From Faecalicatena fissicatena (GTDB taxonomy: Bacteria; Bacillota; Clostridia; Lachnospirales; Lachnospiraceae), in contig LDAQ01000098.1 of NCBI GenBank assembly GCA_001028025.1, forward strand, positions 28,025 to 92,024: a stretch of DNA of 64,000 bases. The letters are read 5' to 3'. Shown here in pieces: positions 34,360-42,062 of this stretch (its first letter is position 1; every line of letters starts with the position of its first letter). A program made the translations under genes and the position numbers. The notes beneath the pieces were generated by a model. The model made no database searches. It saw only the letters and a program-made list of their open reading frames with translations, and had not been told where the DNA came from.

Positions 34360-35511
34360 ATGGATTTAAAGATTGATGATATAGTAAAACAGGTTCTCTC
34401 TGAAGTCGGGACACACAAAGAGAACAGAACAGCATTTACCCTGGAGCGGATGCCGGTATTCACGGGCAATGAGACGGGAAAGAGTGCCGTGCTGGTGTCT
34501 CCTGAAAGTTATGAACTGAAAGAATATAAGCTTCCGGAAATCGGAGCGAAAGAGATTCTGGTTGAAGTGGAAGGCTGTTGTGTGTCACCTTCCGATACCA
34601 TAGAATTTATGAAAGAAAAAAGAGTCGGACAGGCTTCCCTTCTGGGACAGCAGGGAACCGGCCGGATTGTGAAACTGGGCAGCCCTTCCCTGCAGGATGC
34701 GGCGGGCGTTCCCCTGAAGATTGGTGACCGAGTGACGTCAGTAAAAAGGGCCGGCGGGGCAGCATCCGCCTACGGCGGAAACCGCAGCAATACCGGAGCA
34801 GGCCCCACAGGCTGGTTTTCCAACTATGTAGTGCTCCGTGCAGACAATCAGATTTATCAGGTGAATGATCTGGATCTGGAATCCCGTCTGCTTACGGAGA
34901 CAGTGATTGCAGTGAACAGTGCAGTACAGAGGACCGCCAAGCTGGGACACCTGGATTCTTCAAAACGTGTCATCGTACTTGGCTGCGGTCTGGAAGGCCT
35001 GACAGCCATAGCCATACTAAACTGTATGGGCATCTACAACATCATAGCAATTGACGGAGAAGAAGGTTCCCTCAAACAGGCCAGAGAGTTCGGTGCCAGA
35101 GAAACCATAGACTACCGTGACAAAAAAGGCATCCAGGCCGTGATGGAAAAGATAAAGAAATACTTCGGCGGAAGCCTCGCAGATGCCGTATTCCAATGCA
35201 CAGCATCGCCCCTTGGACGCAGCACAGCAAAACGCTTTGCAAAAAACAGCGGCAGCATATGCGAACTGGAATACGTTCTCGGCAAGCCCAAAACAGCCGT
35301 AAGACACTACGAAGACTCCGTGCCGTCAGGAGGCAGATACTACACCTCCCGCGACTACCAGGAATGCTTCGAACTTCTGAAAAAAGCTGCCCAAAAAGAA
35401 ATCCCCCTCTACCGCCTCATCACCCACCGCTACCGCCTCGAAGAAATCAACGAGGCCCACTGGTCAGCCATAAGAGGCGAAGGTTTAGCAATAGCTGTAT
35501 TCAACAGATAA
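34360..35511 (+). CDS. Zinc-type alcohol/sugar dehydrogenase (MDR family) with an encapsulation-peptide-like N terminus
   Basis: 383 residues. Residues ~40-383 form an MDR dehydrogenase: GROES-like domain with GQQGTGRIVKLG, and Rossmann segment VIVLGCGLEGLTAIAIL. The usual Cys-His-Glu zinc set reads CCVSPSD, so the catalytic zinc may be altered. The first ~18 residues, MDLKIDDIVKQVLSEVG, form an amphipathic helix followed by a polar linker, like peptides that send enzymes into bacterial microcompartments. The last ~250 bases use many more C-ending codons than the rest. It may oxidise or reduce lactaldehyde from the aldolase step. Confidence 0.8.
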   Translation: MDLKIDDIVKQVLSEVGTHKENRTAFTLERMPVFTGNETGKSAVLVSPESYELKEYKLPEIGAKEILVEVEGCCVSPSDTIEFMKEKRVGQASLLGQQGTGRIVKLGSPSLQDAAGVPLKIGDRVTSVKRAGGAASAYGGNRSNTGAGPTGWFSNYVVLRADNQIYQVNDLDLESRLLTETVIAVNSAVQRTAKLGHLDSSKRVIVLGCGLEGLTAIAILNCMGIYNIIAIDGEEGSLKQAREFGARETIDYRDKKGIQAVMEKIKKYFGGSLADAVFQCTASPLGRSTAKRFAKNSGSICELEYVLGKPKTAVRHYEDSVPSGGRYYTSRDYQECFELLKKAAQKEIPLYRLITHRYRLEEINEAHWSAIRGEGLAIAVFNR

Positions 35512-35597
35512 GGTCTTTTCTATACAGCTCCTCTTTCAGAAACATGACGCCAATTCGTTCCGATCCACCGCTCCCGCCTCCCGGCAGGATGCACCAA

Positions 35598-35852
35598 GCC
35601 CGGGGGACCGGGACGTAGGGGATTTTCAGGGGCGTCAAGAAAGATGTGCTAGATTTACTTAAAGTCCAAAAAGGCCGATTGCAGGCTAAAAACATGATCT
35701 CCGAATCATATTTTTACTTTGACCTGACATGCGAAATCATCAGATTTCGGATGGCATGTCAAAGCTGCCTGCAATCGGACTTTTTGGACTTGTAGTAAAT
35801 CTCACGTCTTTTGCCCGCCCCAGAAAATCCCCTACGTCCCGGTCCCCCGGGC
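35598..35852 (-). repeat. E5: long hairpin element with two-hairpin head, minus orientation
   Basis: Outer arms 35598-35634 / 35816-35852 (37 bp, one A-A mismatch), an irregular middle, then an inner stem 35651-35685 / 35768-35802. The head has hairpin B (35688-35715) and hairpin A (35717-35764) with an ATCA loop, which is TGAT on the minus strand. Box 1 on the minus strand is TTGGTGCATCC-TGC-CGGGAGG (35577-35597), and box 2 lies at 35556-35578. The G-rich 5' box is at 35853-35858. On the minus strand it starts nine bases after the YqeY stop codon. Confidence 0.8.
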
Positions 35853-35860
35853 GGCCCCTC

Positions 35861-36307
35861 TTACTCCATAAAGGAAGCCACAATCGTGCTTACGAGTTTT
35901 CCATCAGCCTTTCCTTTTACTTTAGGCATGAGTTCTTTCATGATCCTGCCCTTATCCTTTGCCGTTGGAGCTTCGATTCCAAGATCAGCAAGCACGCCCT
36001 TCACGATTTCCCGGATCTCTTCTTCGCCCATCATCTGCGGAGCATATTCCTCCAGAACAGCCAGACGTTTTTGGCACTCCTCAATAATATCAGTGCGGTC
36101 TTCAGGAGTCATTTCCAATGTTTCCTTCGTCTGTTTGATCTCCTTCAGGATAACCTGACTTTCTTCCTCTTCCGTTAAATCAGCGCGTTTGTCGATTGCC
36201 TTGTTTTTCAGGGAAGATAAAAGAAAAGAGAGGGCCGCCTTTCTTTCCTTGTCTCCGGCCTTCATAGCAGCCATCATAGCACTTCTTACTTCATCAATTT
36301 TACTCAT
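35861..36307 (-). CDS. GatB/YqeY domain protein
   Basis: 148 residues (MSKIDEVRSAMMAAMKAGDKERKAAL...). It matches the YqeY family, related to the C-terminal tail of GatB; its role is not settled but tRNA-linked binding is suspected. Start at 36307 with GGAGG on the minus strand. A longer upstream frame runs through the palindrome and the pduL end and is not used. Confidence 0.9.
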   Translation of the reverse strand: MSKIDEVRSAMMAAMKAGDKERKAALSFLLSSLKNKAIDKRADLTEEEESQVILKEIKQTKETLEMTPEDRTDIIEECQKRLAVLEEYAPQMMGEEEIREIVKGVLADLGIEAPTAKDKGRIMKELMPKVKGKADGKLVSTIVASFME

Positions 36308-36357
36308 GTTAAAATACCTCCGTTTTTGAATTGTCAGAATTGTGTGGGATTTGCGTA

Positions 36358-36392
36358 GGGGTCTGACCCCTTTGCCAAAGGGGTCAGACCCC
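36358..36392. repeat. GGGGTCTGACCCC palindrome, copy 1
   Basis: Arms GGGGTCTGACCCC and GGGGTCAGACCCC with a nine-base centre. The stop codon of pduL (36384-36386) lies inside it. The second copy is at 52644-52677. Confidence 0.75.
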
Positions 36393-37031
36393 TCTGTTGA
36401 TTCCGGACTGCAGTTCATCTGCCCATGTCTGCAGATTATAAGTATGCCCGTCAAATAATTTTAAAATCACGCCGGTTGGATTGTCCTCGTTAGCGAAGGC
36501 ATTGGCTTCGTCTGTATCCACATGCATGGAAAGCGAGAATTTGGGGCTGACCCGGACGACCACATCGGAAAAGATGAGGGAACGTTCATAGCTTGTGGTT
36601 ATGACGAACACAATATCATTGTCATGGACATGCGCCCTCAGGGCATCGATGGGGGTCATGTGGATGTGTCGCTTGGCTACGATCACCCCTTCCTTCAGAT
36701 CCACTTTTCCGCGGGGGCCAACCAGGGTACAGCCAGGCGTGCCGGCAATATCCCCGGACTGGCGGATGACACTCGGTATGCCCAGCCGGCGGGTATCTGT
36801 AACGGATATCTCTACCTGGGTTGCGGGGCGGAACGGGCCGAGTACGATTACCTTTTCGAAGCGTCCTTTTGGACCGATCACTGTCAGTCTTTCTTTACAT
36901 GCATACTGCCCGGGCTGGCTGAGCTCCTTTGTATAGTTCAGTCGGGCGCCGGGACCGAATAGTTGTTCAAAGTCTTCCTGGGAGACATGGATATGCCTGG
37001 CGGAAGTTTCTATTGGAATTTTCAGGCTCAT
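36384..37031 (-). CDS. pduL: Phosphate propanoyltransferase (PduL-type phosphotransacylase)
   Basis: 215 residues. Transfers acyl between CoA and phosphate. Both zinc-histidine motifs are visible: ARHIHVS near the N terminus and KRHIHMTP in the second half. The protein starts directly with the catalytic domain (MSLKIPIETSARHIHVS), so it lacks the N-terminal targeting extension of many microcompartment PduL proteins and is probably cytosolic. GGAGAAGAAT precedes the ATG on the minus strand. No Pdu or Eut shell genes are in the window. Confidence 0.93.
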   Translation of the reverse strand: MSLKIPIETSARHIHVSQEDFEQLFGPGARLNYTKELSQPGQYACKERLTVIGPKGRFEKVIVLGPFRPATQVEISVTDTRRLGIPSVIRQSGDIAGTPGCTLVGPRGKVDLKEGVIVAKRHIHMTPIDALRAHVHDNDIVFVITTSYERSLIFSDVVVRVSPKFSLSMHVDTDEANAFANEDNPTGVILKLFDGHTYNLQTWADELQSGINRGV

Positions 37032-37196
37032 ATATTCTTCTCCATCCTGCGTGTGCTTTATATTTCGTACATATTAAATATTAGCAGAATAAAGTGAGGT
37101 TTTCAATATCTTCCTGCCGGATTTACCGTAGGGTTTATGGATATTAAGAAAGTGCTAAGAAACAGGCCGGTCAGATTGACCATGTGTTTTTGGTCA

Positions 37197-37212
37197 TGTT
37201 AATCTGTGTTAA
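37197..37212 (+). promoter_or_regulatory. Direct repeat TGTTAA spaced 10, possible Pho-type site
   Basis: TGTTAA at 37197 and 37207 (TTAACA on the other strand), just upstream of the Na/Pi symporter gene. It resembles the TTAACA repeats bound by PhoP in Firmicutes. Only two repeats are clear. Confidence 0.3.
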
Positions 37213-37254
37213 GAATGCGTAAAAATTCTGGTATGCAAAGGAGAAGCATGAGAG

Positions 37255-38886
37255 ATGGGTATTAAGGATATACTTGCATTGCTGGGAGGGCTCGCGCTCT
37301 TCTTATATGGAATGCAGATGATGAGCAGCGGCCTGGAGGCTGCTGCAGGAAACCGGATGAAATCAATTTTGGAAAAACTGACATCCAACAGAGTAAAAGG
37401 TGTATTGGTGGGGGCCGGAATTACTGCGGTCATTCAATCGTCTTCCGCCACAACCGTAATGGTAGTCGGGTTTGTAAACTCAGGCCTGATGACGTTAAAA
37501 CAGGCTGTCTGGGTTATTATGGGGGCAAACATAGGCACGACCATTACCGGCCAGCTGATCGCACTTGATATTGGAGCCATTGCCCCGATTTTTGCAATAG
37601 GCGGTGTCGCAGCCATCATGTTTGTGAAAAATGAGAAGGTACACCACATCAGCAGTATTTTTGCGGGACTTGGTATCCTTTTTATGGGAATGGATATGAT
37701 GGGAAATGCCATGGAGCCTCTGCAGAACTCACCGGCATTTATTCAGTTCATGACTACATTTAAAAATCCTCTTGTGGGAATACTGATAGGAGCCGTATTT
37801 ACAGCAATCATACAGTCCTCCTCAGCCTCAGTCGGAATCCTGCAGGCGCTGGCGGGGACAGGTATGATCCCGCTGTCCAGCGCGGTTTATATCCTGTTCG
37901 GACAGAATATTGGAACATGTATTACTGCAGTTCTGGCCTCTATTGGGATGAAAGTAAACGCAAAACGTACAACGGTGATTCATCTGATGTTTAATATATT
38001 TGGCTCGGTGCTGTTTACCCTGGTCTGTATGTTTACGCCCTTTGTTTTATGGATGGAGGCACTGGCGCCGGGCAACCCGGTGTCACAGATTGCCAATGTA
38101 CATACGGTATTTAATATAGTGACAACTCTGATTCTGCTTCCGTTCGGAGAGTATATGGCGGGTATGGCCGTAAAGATCCTTCCTGACAGCAAAAAAGAAG
38201 AGGAAGAAGAGTACAGGCTCAAGTATATAACCAGATTCGAACCTTCATATGCGATTGGACAGGGTGCTGTAGCAATTTCCCAGGTGGAAAATGAAGTGGG
38301 GAGAATGCTGGGAATGGTAGAGAAAAATATTTCCCATTCCTATGATATTCTTATGAAATATGACGAAAAAGAACTGAAAAAAATCCGGGAGCGGGAGACT
38401 TATATTGATTATCTGAACCAGGAGATAGCCGGTTATATTGTATCGCTTATGGCAAATGAAATGTCTATGTCAGATTCGCGGCAGATCAATGGATACTACG
38501 TGATCATAAGCAACCTGGAGCGGATCGGTGACCATGCCGTTAACCTGGCCGGATATGCAAAAGACCTGAAAGACTGGAATGGTGAATTTTCGGATATTGC
38601 CAAAGACGACCTGAAAAATATGAAAAAGCAGTGCCTTGATGCCCTGCACATTTTGAACAGACAGGAAGGAGATCTTCCCGCAATTATTATGAATCAGGCA
38701 GCAGCAATGGAGCAGAAGATTGATGATACGAGAGAAAAATATTTTAAAAAGCAGATGCAGCGCCTGAAAAAAGGAAAATGCCGTCCACAGAGCGGAATTG
38801 TATTCACAGAGATCCTGACAGACTTCGAAAGAATCGGTGATCATGTTAAAAACATAGCAGAACAATATGTAGAAATGGAAAACTGA
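37255..38886 (+). CDS. Na+/phosphate symporter family protein with PhoU-like tail (NptA/YjbB type)
   Basis: 543 residues. The membrane half has the two inverted QSSS repeats: VIQSSSATTVMVVGF and IIQSSSASVGILQAL. Residues ~340-543 form a PhoU-like helical domain with repeated RIGDHAVN and RIGDHVKN motifs. It moves phosphate across the membrane with sodium. Confidence 0.93.
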   Translation: MGIKDILALLGGLALFLYGMQMMSSGLEAAAGNRMKSILEKLTSNRVKGVLVGAGITAVIQSSSATTVMVVGFVNSGLMTLKQAVWVIMGANIGTTITGQLIALDIGAIAPIFAIGGVAAIMFVKNEKVHHISSIFAGLGILFMGMDMMGNAMEPLQNSPAFIQFMTTFKNPLVGILIGAVFTAIIQSSSASVGILQALAGTGMIPLSSAVYILFGQNIGTCITAVLASIGMKVNAKRTTVIHLMFNIFGSVLFTLVCMFTPFVLWMEALAPGNPVSQIANVHTVFNIVTTLILLPFGEYMAGMAVKILPDSKKEEEEEYRLKYITRFEPSYAIGQGAVAISQVENEVGRMLGMVEKNISHSYDILMKYDEKELKKIRERETYIDYLNQEIAGYIVSLMANEMSMSDSRQINGYYVIISNLERIGDHAVNLAGYAKDLKDWNGEFSDIAKDDLKNMKKQCLDALHILNRQEGDLPAIIMNQAAAMEQKIDDTREKYFKKQMQRLKKGKCRPQSGIVFTEILTDFERIGDHVKNIAEQYVEMEN

Positions 38887-38895
38887 CAGGAGCAC

Positions 38896-38924
38896 GAATA
38901 TTTTCCTCTATTTAACAAATACTA
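38896..38924 (+). promoter_or_regulatory. Sigma-G-like promoter of spoVT
   Basis: GAATA (38896-38900), 17 bases, AATACTA (38918-38924). The forespore sigma-G consensus known from Bacillus is GNATA, 17-18 bases, CATACTA. It lies 48 bases before the spoVT start. Confidence 0.55.
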
Positions 38925-38971
38925 GTAGAAGTGCTAATGATTACTAAGACGTTAAATGGAGGAGTTTCTTT

Positions 38972-39517
38972 ATGAAAGCTACAGGAATCGTAAGGCGGAT
39001 TGATGACCTGGGCAGGGTGGTCATTCCGAAGGAAATACGGAGAACCCTGCGGATTCGGGAAGGGGATCCGCTGGAAATATTTACAGACAGAGAAGGCGAA
39101 GTCATACTTAAGAAATATTCCCCGATCGGGGAGCTGGGGACGCTGGCTAAACAGTATTCAGAAAGCCTTGCTCAGACGATGGGATGTACAGTATGCATTA
39201 CGGACAACGACCAGATAGTGGCCGCTTCAGGGAGCGGAAAAAAGGATCTGCAGGATAAGTATATCAGCAAAGAGCTGGAGAAGATAATTCAGACAAGAGA
39301 ACAGCTGCTGGCAAGATCCGACAGCACTAAATATGCAGCGATTATCCAGGACGAAAAAGAATTCAAAGAGGAAGTCGTTTGCCCCATTCTCTGCGAAGGG
39401 GATGCCATCGGTGCAGTTGTTTTTCTGAATAAGGATGAAAAGAAAAAATTCGGCGAGCTGGAACAGAAAGTCGCAATGAGCGCGGCAGGTTTTCTGGGAC
39501 GCCAGATGGAGCAATAA
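38972..39517 (+). CDS. spoVT: Stage V sporulation protein T
   Basis: 181 residues. The N-terminal AbrB-type swapped-hairpin DNA-binding domain (MKATGIVRRIDDLGRVVIPKEIRRTLRIREGDPLEIF region, 1-50) is followed by a GAF-like domain. This two-domain layout is diagnostic of SpoVT, the late forespore regulator, and separates it from AbrB (about 90 residues). Ribosome site TGGAGGAG. Confidence 0.95.
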   Translation: MKATGIVRRIDDLGRVVIPKEIRRTLRIREGDPLEIFTDREGEVILKKYSPIGELGTLAKQYSESLAQTMGCTVCITDNDQIVAASGSGKKDLQDKYISKELEKIIQTREQLLARSDSTKYAAIIQDEKEFKEEVVCPILCEGDAIGAVVFLNKDEKKKFGELEQKVAMSAAGFLGRQMEQ

Positions 39518-39537
39518 ACAAAAATATAAAAAACAGA

Positions 39538-39576
39538 ACCGGTGGAGACAGCATTTTTACACTCCGCCGGTTTTTT
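39538..39576 (+). terminator. Terminator after spoVT
   Basis: ACCGGTGGAG pairs with CTCCGCCGGT, followed by TTTTTT. Confidence 0.9.
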
Positions 39577-39695
39577 CCGTTTATCAGATGATTCCCGGAA
39601 TTCCTGTTTCTGTATGGGGTGATCCGCCATAAATGCGGATTTTTTCAGCTAAGAAAGGTATATTCCGCAAAGGACAATCATATGTTGTATTAGTA

Positions 39696-39748
39696 CTAGT
39701 ACATCGTAAAATAATTAACAGTCAGTTACTTGTTTTACGATGTACTAG
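39696..39748 (+). promoter_or_regulatory. 16-bp inverted repeat before the TIGR04086 gene
   Basis: CTAGTACATCGTAAAA (39696-39711) and its exact complement (39733-39748) flank 21 AT-rich bases. It ends 19 bases before the start codon. It may be a repressor operator pair or a hairpin in the leader. Confidence 0.55.
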
Positions 39749-39767
39749 ATGGACGAGGAGGAATTAG

Positions 39768-40154
39768 ATGGAGAATAAGACAAATAAGCGGCAGGGGGCT
39801 GAAGGAAAGGCGATCTGGCTTTTAAAGTCTCTTTTGAGCGCTTATGTGGTGACGGGAATCCTTCTGCTATTACTGACTCTGCTGCTTTATAAATTGAATC
39901 TGGATGAGGGAAAAGTAACAGGAGGTATTATTGCTATTTATGTAGTTTCCACTTTTGTGGGCGGATTTGTGGCAGGAAAGCTGGCGAAATTCCGGAAGTT
40001 TGCATGGGGGCTGACCATTGGAATTCTGTATTTCGGACTGCTGCTTCTGATCTCCCTTGGAGTGTACCGTTCCATGCAGGGGGGCGGGGCAAATATACTG
40101 ACCACATTTCTTCTCTGTGCAGGAGGCGGGATGCTGGGCGGCATGGTATCCTGA
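39768..40154 (+). CDS. TIGR04086-type small membrane protein
   Basis: 128 residues with four predicted helices (LLKSLLSAYVVTGILLLLLTLLLY, GGIIAIYVVSTFVGGFVAGKLA and two more). Its position directly before the SCIFF peptide and its maturase identifies it as the TIGR04086 family, which keeps this neighbourhood in Clostridia. Function unknown. Ribosome site GAGGAGG. Confidence 0.82.
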   Translation: MENKTNKRQGAEGKAIWLLKSLLSAYVVTGILLLLLTLLLYKLNLDEGKVTGGIIAIYVVSTFVGGFVAGKLAKFRKFAWGLTIGILYFGLLLLISLGVYRSMQGGGANILTTFLLCAGGGMLGGMVS

Positions 40155-40230
40155 CAATCCGAGAATACAAAAAGGACATGAAGCCGGAAAATGTCGGAAA
40201 AGCGGCCATTTTCGTTCACGAAAAAAACAC

Positions 40231-40259
40231 TTTAAAAACTACAGGCTCTGTGCTATAAT
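40231..40259 (+). promoter_or_regulatory. Promoter of the SCIFF gene
   Basis: TTTAAA (40231-40236), 17 bases, TATAAT (40254-40259). Confidence 0.6.
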
Positions 40260-40307
40260 GTTACGAGGTAAATACATGCCTGTAGCATGAATATAGGAGG
40301 AGAGAAC

Positions 40308-40451
40308 ATGAAACATATTAAAACACTGAATACACAGACATTAAACAATACAGTAAAAAAAGGCGGCTGCGGAGAATGCCAGACATCCTGCCAGTCAGCA
40401 TGCAAGACTTCATGTACAGTAGGAAACCAGACCTGCGAGCACAAGAAATAG
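40308..40451 (+). CDS. scfA: SCIFF ranthipeptide precursor (six cysteines in forty-five)
   Basis: 47-residue peptide starting MKHIKTLNTQTLNNTVKKGG. Six cysteines at 21, 24, 28, 32, 36 and 43 lie in the C-terminal half (GGCGECQTSC, SACKTSC, TC). This is the highly conserved clostridial SCIFF family. The maturase at 40641 forms sulfur-to-carbon thioether links on these cysteines. A strong ribosome site (AGGAGGAG) precedes it. The biological role of the product is not established. Confidence 0.95.
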   Translation: MKHIKTLNTQTLNNTVKKGGCGECQTSCQSACKTSCTVGNQTCEHKK

Positions 40452-40477
40452 CATATCTGAAGTGAGAAACTGAATAT

Positions 40478-40525
40478 AAGCACAGCATTTACACAGCGGC
40501 AGATGATCGGGTGTATGCTGTGCTT
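40478..40525 (+). promoter_or_regulatory. Hairpin between the SCIFF gene and its maturase gene
   Basis: AAGCACAGCAT (40478-40488) pairs exactly with ATGCTGTGCTT (40515-40525), with further ACAC/GTGT pairing inside. There is no T-run. It probably lets peptide message outnumber maturase message by blocking decay or partly stopping transcription. A second hairpin, GGCAGCG/CGCTGCC, follows at 40553-40574. Confidence 0.55.
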
Positions 40526-40640
40526 TAAGAGTATTTAAGAGTACCAATCAGGGCAGCGACCTCGGCCGCTGCCTTACGCTTGTTACCGGGAATTTTGTCC
40601 CGGAAGCGTCTGAATTAAGATGAAAGTGAGGGTATCTGTT

Positions 40641-42062
40641 GTGATACATCAGTACCAGAATAATGGGTATAACATTGTCCTCGATGTGAACAGCGGCGCT
40701 GTCCATGTAGTGGACAAGATTGCATATGACGTGATCGGATGTCTGGAGGCTATGAATCCTTCCCACACCGTTGAGACACTTCAGGAGGAAGCAACTTACC
40801 GCTGCCTGAAGGAAAAGCTGGGGGAGGACTGCAGCGAATCGGATCTGCGGGAAGTGCTGGAGGCAGTGACTGAGCTGACGGAATCCGGCCAGCTGTTTAC
40901 AAAGGATATCTACGAAGATTATATCGGAGAGGTAAAGCAGCGCAAGACGGTGGTAAAGGCACTGTGCCTGCACATCGCACATGACTGCAACCTGGCGTGT
41001 AAATACTGCTTTGCGGAAGAAGGGGAGTATCATGGAAGGCGTGCTCTGATGTCCTATGAGGTGGGCAAAAAGGCGCTGGATTTTCTGATTGCCAATTCCG
41101 GGAGCAGAAGGAACCTGGAAGTGGATTTTTTTGGCGGGGAGCCGCTGATGAACTGGCAGGTTGTAAAAGACCTGGTGGCTTATGGAAGAGAGCAGGAAAA
41201 ACTGCATAACAAGCATTTTCGTTTTACACTGACAACGAACGGCGTTCTTCTCAACGATGAGGTGCAGGAGTTTGTAAACCGTGAGATGGACAATGTAGTA
41301 TTGAGCCTTGACGGAAGAAAAGAAGTAAATGACAGAATGCGGCCCTTCCGGAACGGAAAGGGAAGCTATGACCTGATTGTGCCGAAGTTCCAGAAGCTGG
41401 CTGACAGCAGGAATCAGGAAAAATATTATATACGCGGTACATTTACCAGGGAGAATCTGGACTTTTCGAAGGACGTGATGCATTTCGCCGAACTGGGATT
41501 TGAACAGATATCCATAGAACCGGTGGTTGGTGAGGAGACAGATCCATACGCCATACAGGAGAACGATCTTCCGCAGATTTTCAGCGAATATGATACGCTG
41601 GCTAAGACGATGGTGGAGCGGGAGCGAAAAGGCAAAGGGTTTACATTCTTCCATTTTATGCTGGACTTAGAGGGCGGGCCGTGCGTGGCCAAGCGGCTGT
41701 CCGGCTGTGGTTCTGGAACCGAATATCTGGCGGTGACGCCGTGGGGAGATCTGTACCCGTGCCATCAGTTTGTGGGGGATGAAACATTTTTGATGGGAAA
41801 TGTGGACAGTGGGATTGTGAAACCGGAGATTGCAGATGAATTCCGCAGCTGCAGTGTCTATTCCAAAGAAAAGTGCCGGAACTGTTTTGCTAGATTCTAT
41901 TGCAGCGGCGGATGTATGGCCAATTCTTACAAATTCCATAATACAATCCACGATACTTATGACGTAAGCTGTGAGATGGAACGTAAGCGTGTGGAATGCG
42001 CGATTATGATAAAGGCTGCATTGGCAGATGAAGAAAGGAATGTGACTCATGAAGAAAAGTAA
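40641..42062 (+). CDS. scfB: SCIFF radical SAM maturase
   Basis: 473 residues. The radical SAM site is C-x3-C-x2-C in CNLACKYCF. The C-terminal SPASM/twitch region with auxiliary clusters is marked by CGSGTEYLAVTPWGDLYPC, CRNCFARFYCSGGC and further cysteines. The N-terminal HQYQNNGYNIVLDVNSGAVH segment is the peptide-recognition region typical of this family. I start at the GTG at 40641, eight bases after GTGAGGG, because family members begin at this point; an ATG at 40620 has a poor ribosome site. It overlaps secDF by 14 bases. Confidence 0.94.
   Translation: MIHQYQNNGYNIVLDVNSGAVHVVDKIAYDVIGCLEAMNPSHTVETLQEEATYRCLKEKLGEDCSESDLREVLEAVTELTESGQLFTKDIYEDYIGEVKQRKTVVKALCLHIAHDCNLACKYCFAEEGEYHGRRALMSYEVGKKALDFLIANSGSRRNLEVDFFGGEPLMNWQVVKDLVAYGREQEKLHNKHFRFTLTTNGVLLNDEVQEFVNREMDNVVLSLDGRKEVNDRMRPFRNGKGSYDLIVPKFQKLADSRNQEKYYIRGTFTRENLDFSKDVMHFAELGFEQISIEPVVGEETDPYAIQENDLPQIFSEYDTLAKTMVERERKGKGFTFFHFMLDLEGGPCVAKRLSGCGSGTEYLAVTPWGDLYPCHQFVGDETFLMGNVDSGIVKPEIADEFRSCSVYSKEKCRNCFARFYCSGGCMANSYKFHNTIHDTYDVSCEMERKRVECAIMIKAALADEERNVTHEEK

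Noticed and set aside
35598..35852. E5 as a group II or group I intron, or a retron
   Set aside because: No domain V-like hairpin, no reverse transcriptase gene nearby, and the long near-perfect arms do not fit these classes.
36308..36454. N-terminal extension of the YqeY frame
   Set aside because: It runs through the GGGGTCTGACCCC palindrome and the pduL coding end; a good ribosome site and the family start are at 36307.
34360..37031. A microcompartment operon around pduL
   Set aside because: No shell protein, diol dehydratase or aldehyde dehydrogenase gene is present, and pduL is on the other strand from the rhamnonate genes. Only the targeting-like helix remains worth testing.
40548..41654. 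A 368-codon minus-strand frame opposite the SCIFF maturase gene
   Set aside because: Antisense shadow of a strongly conserved gene; no ribosome site or family match.
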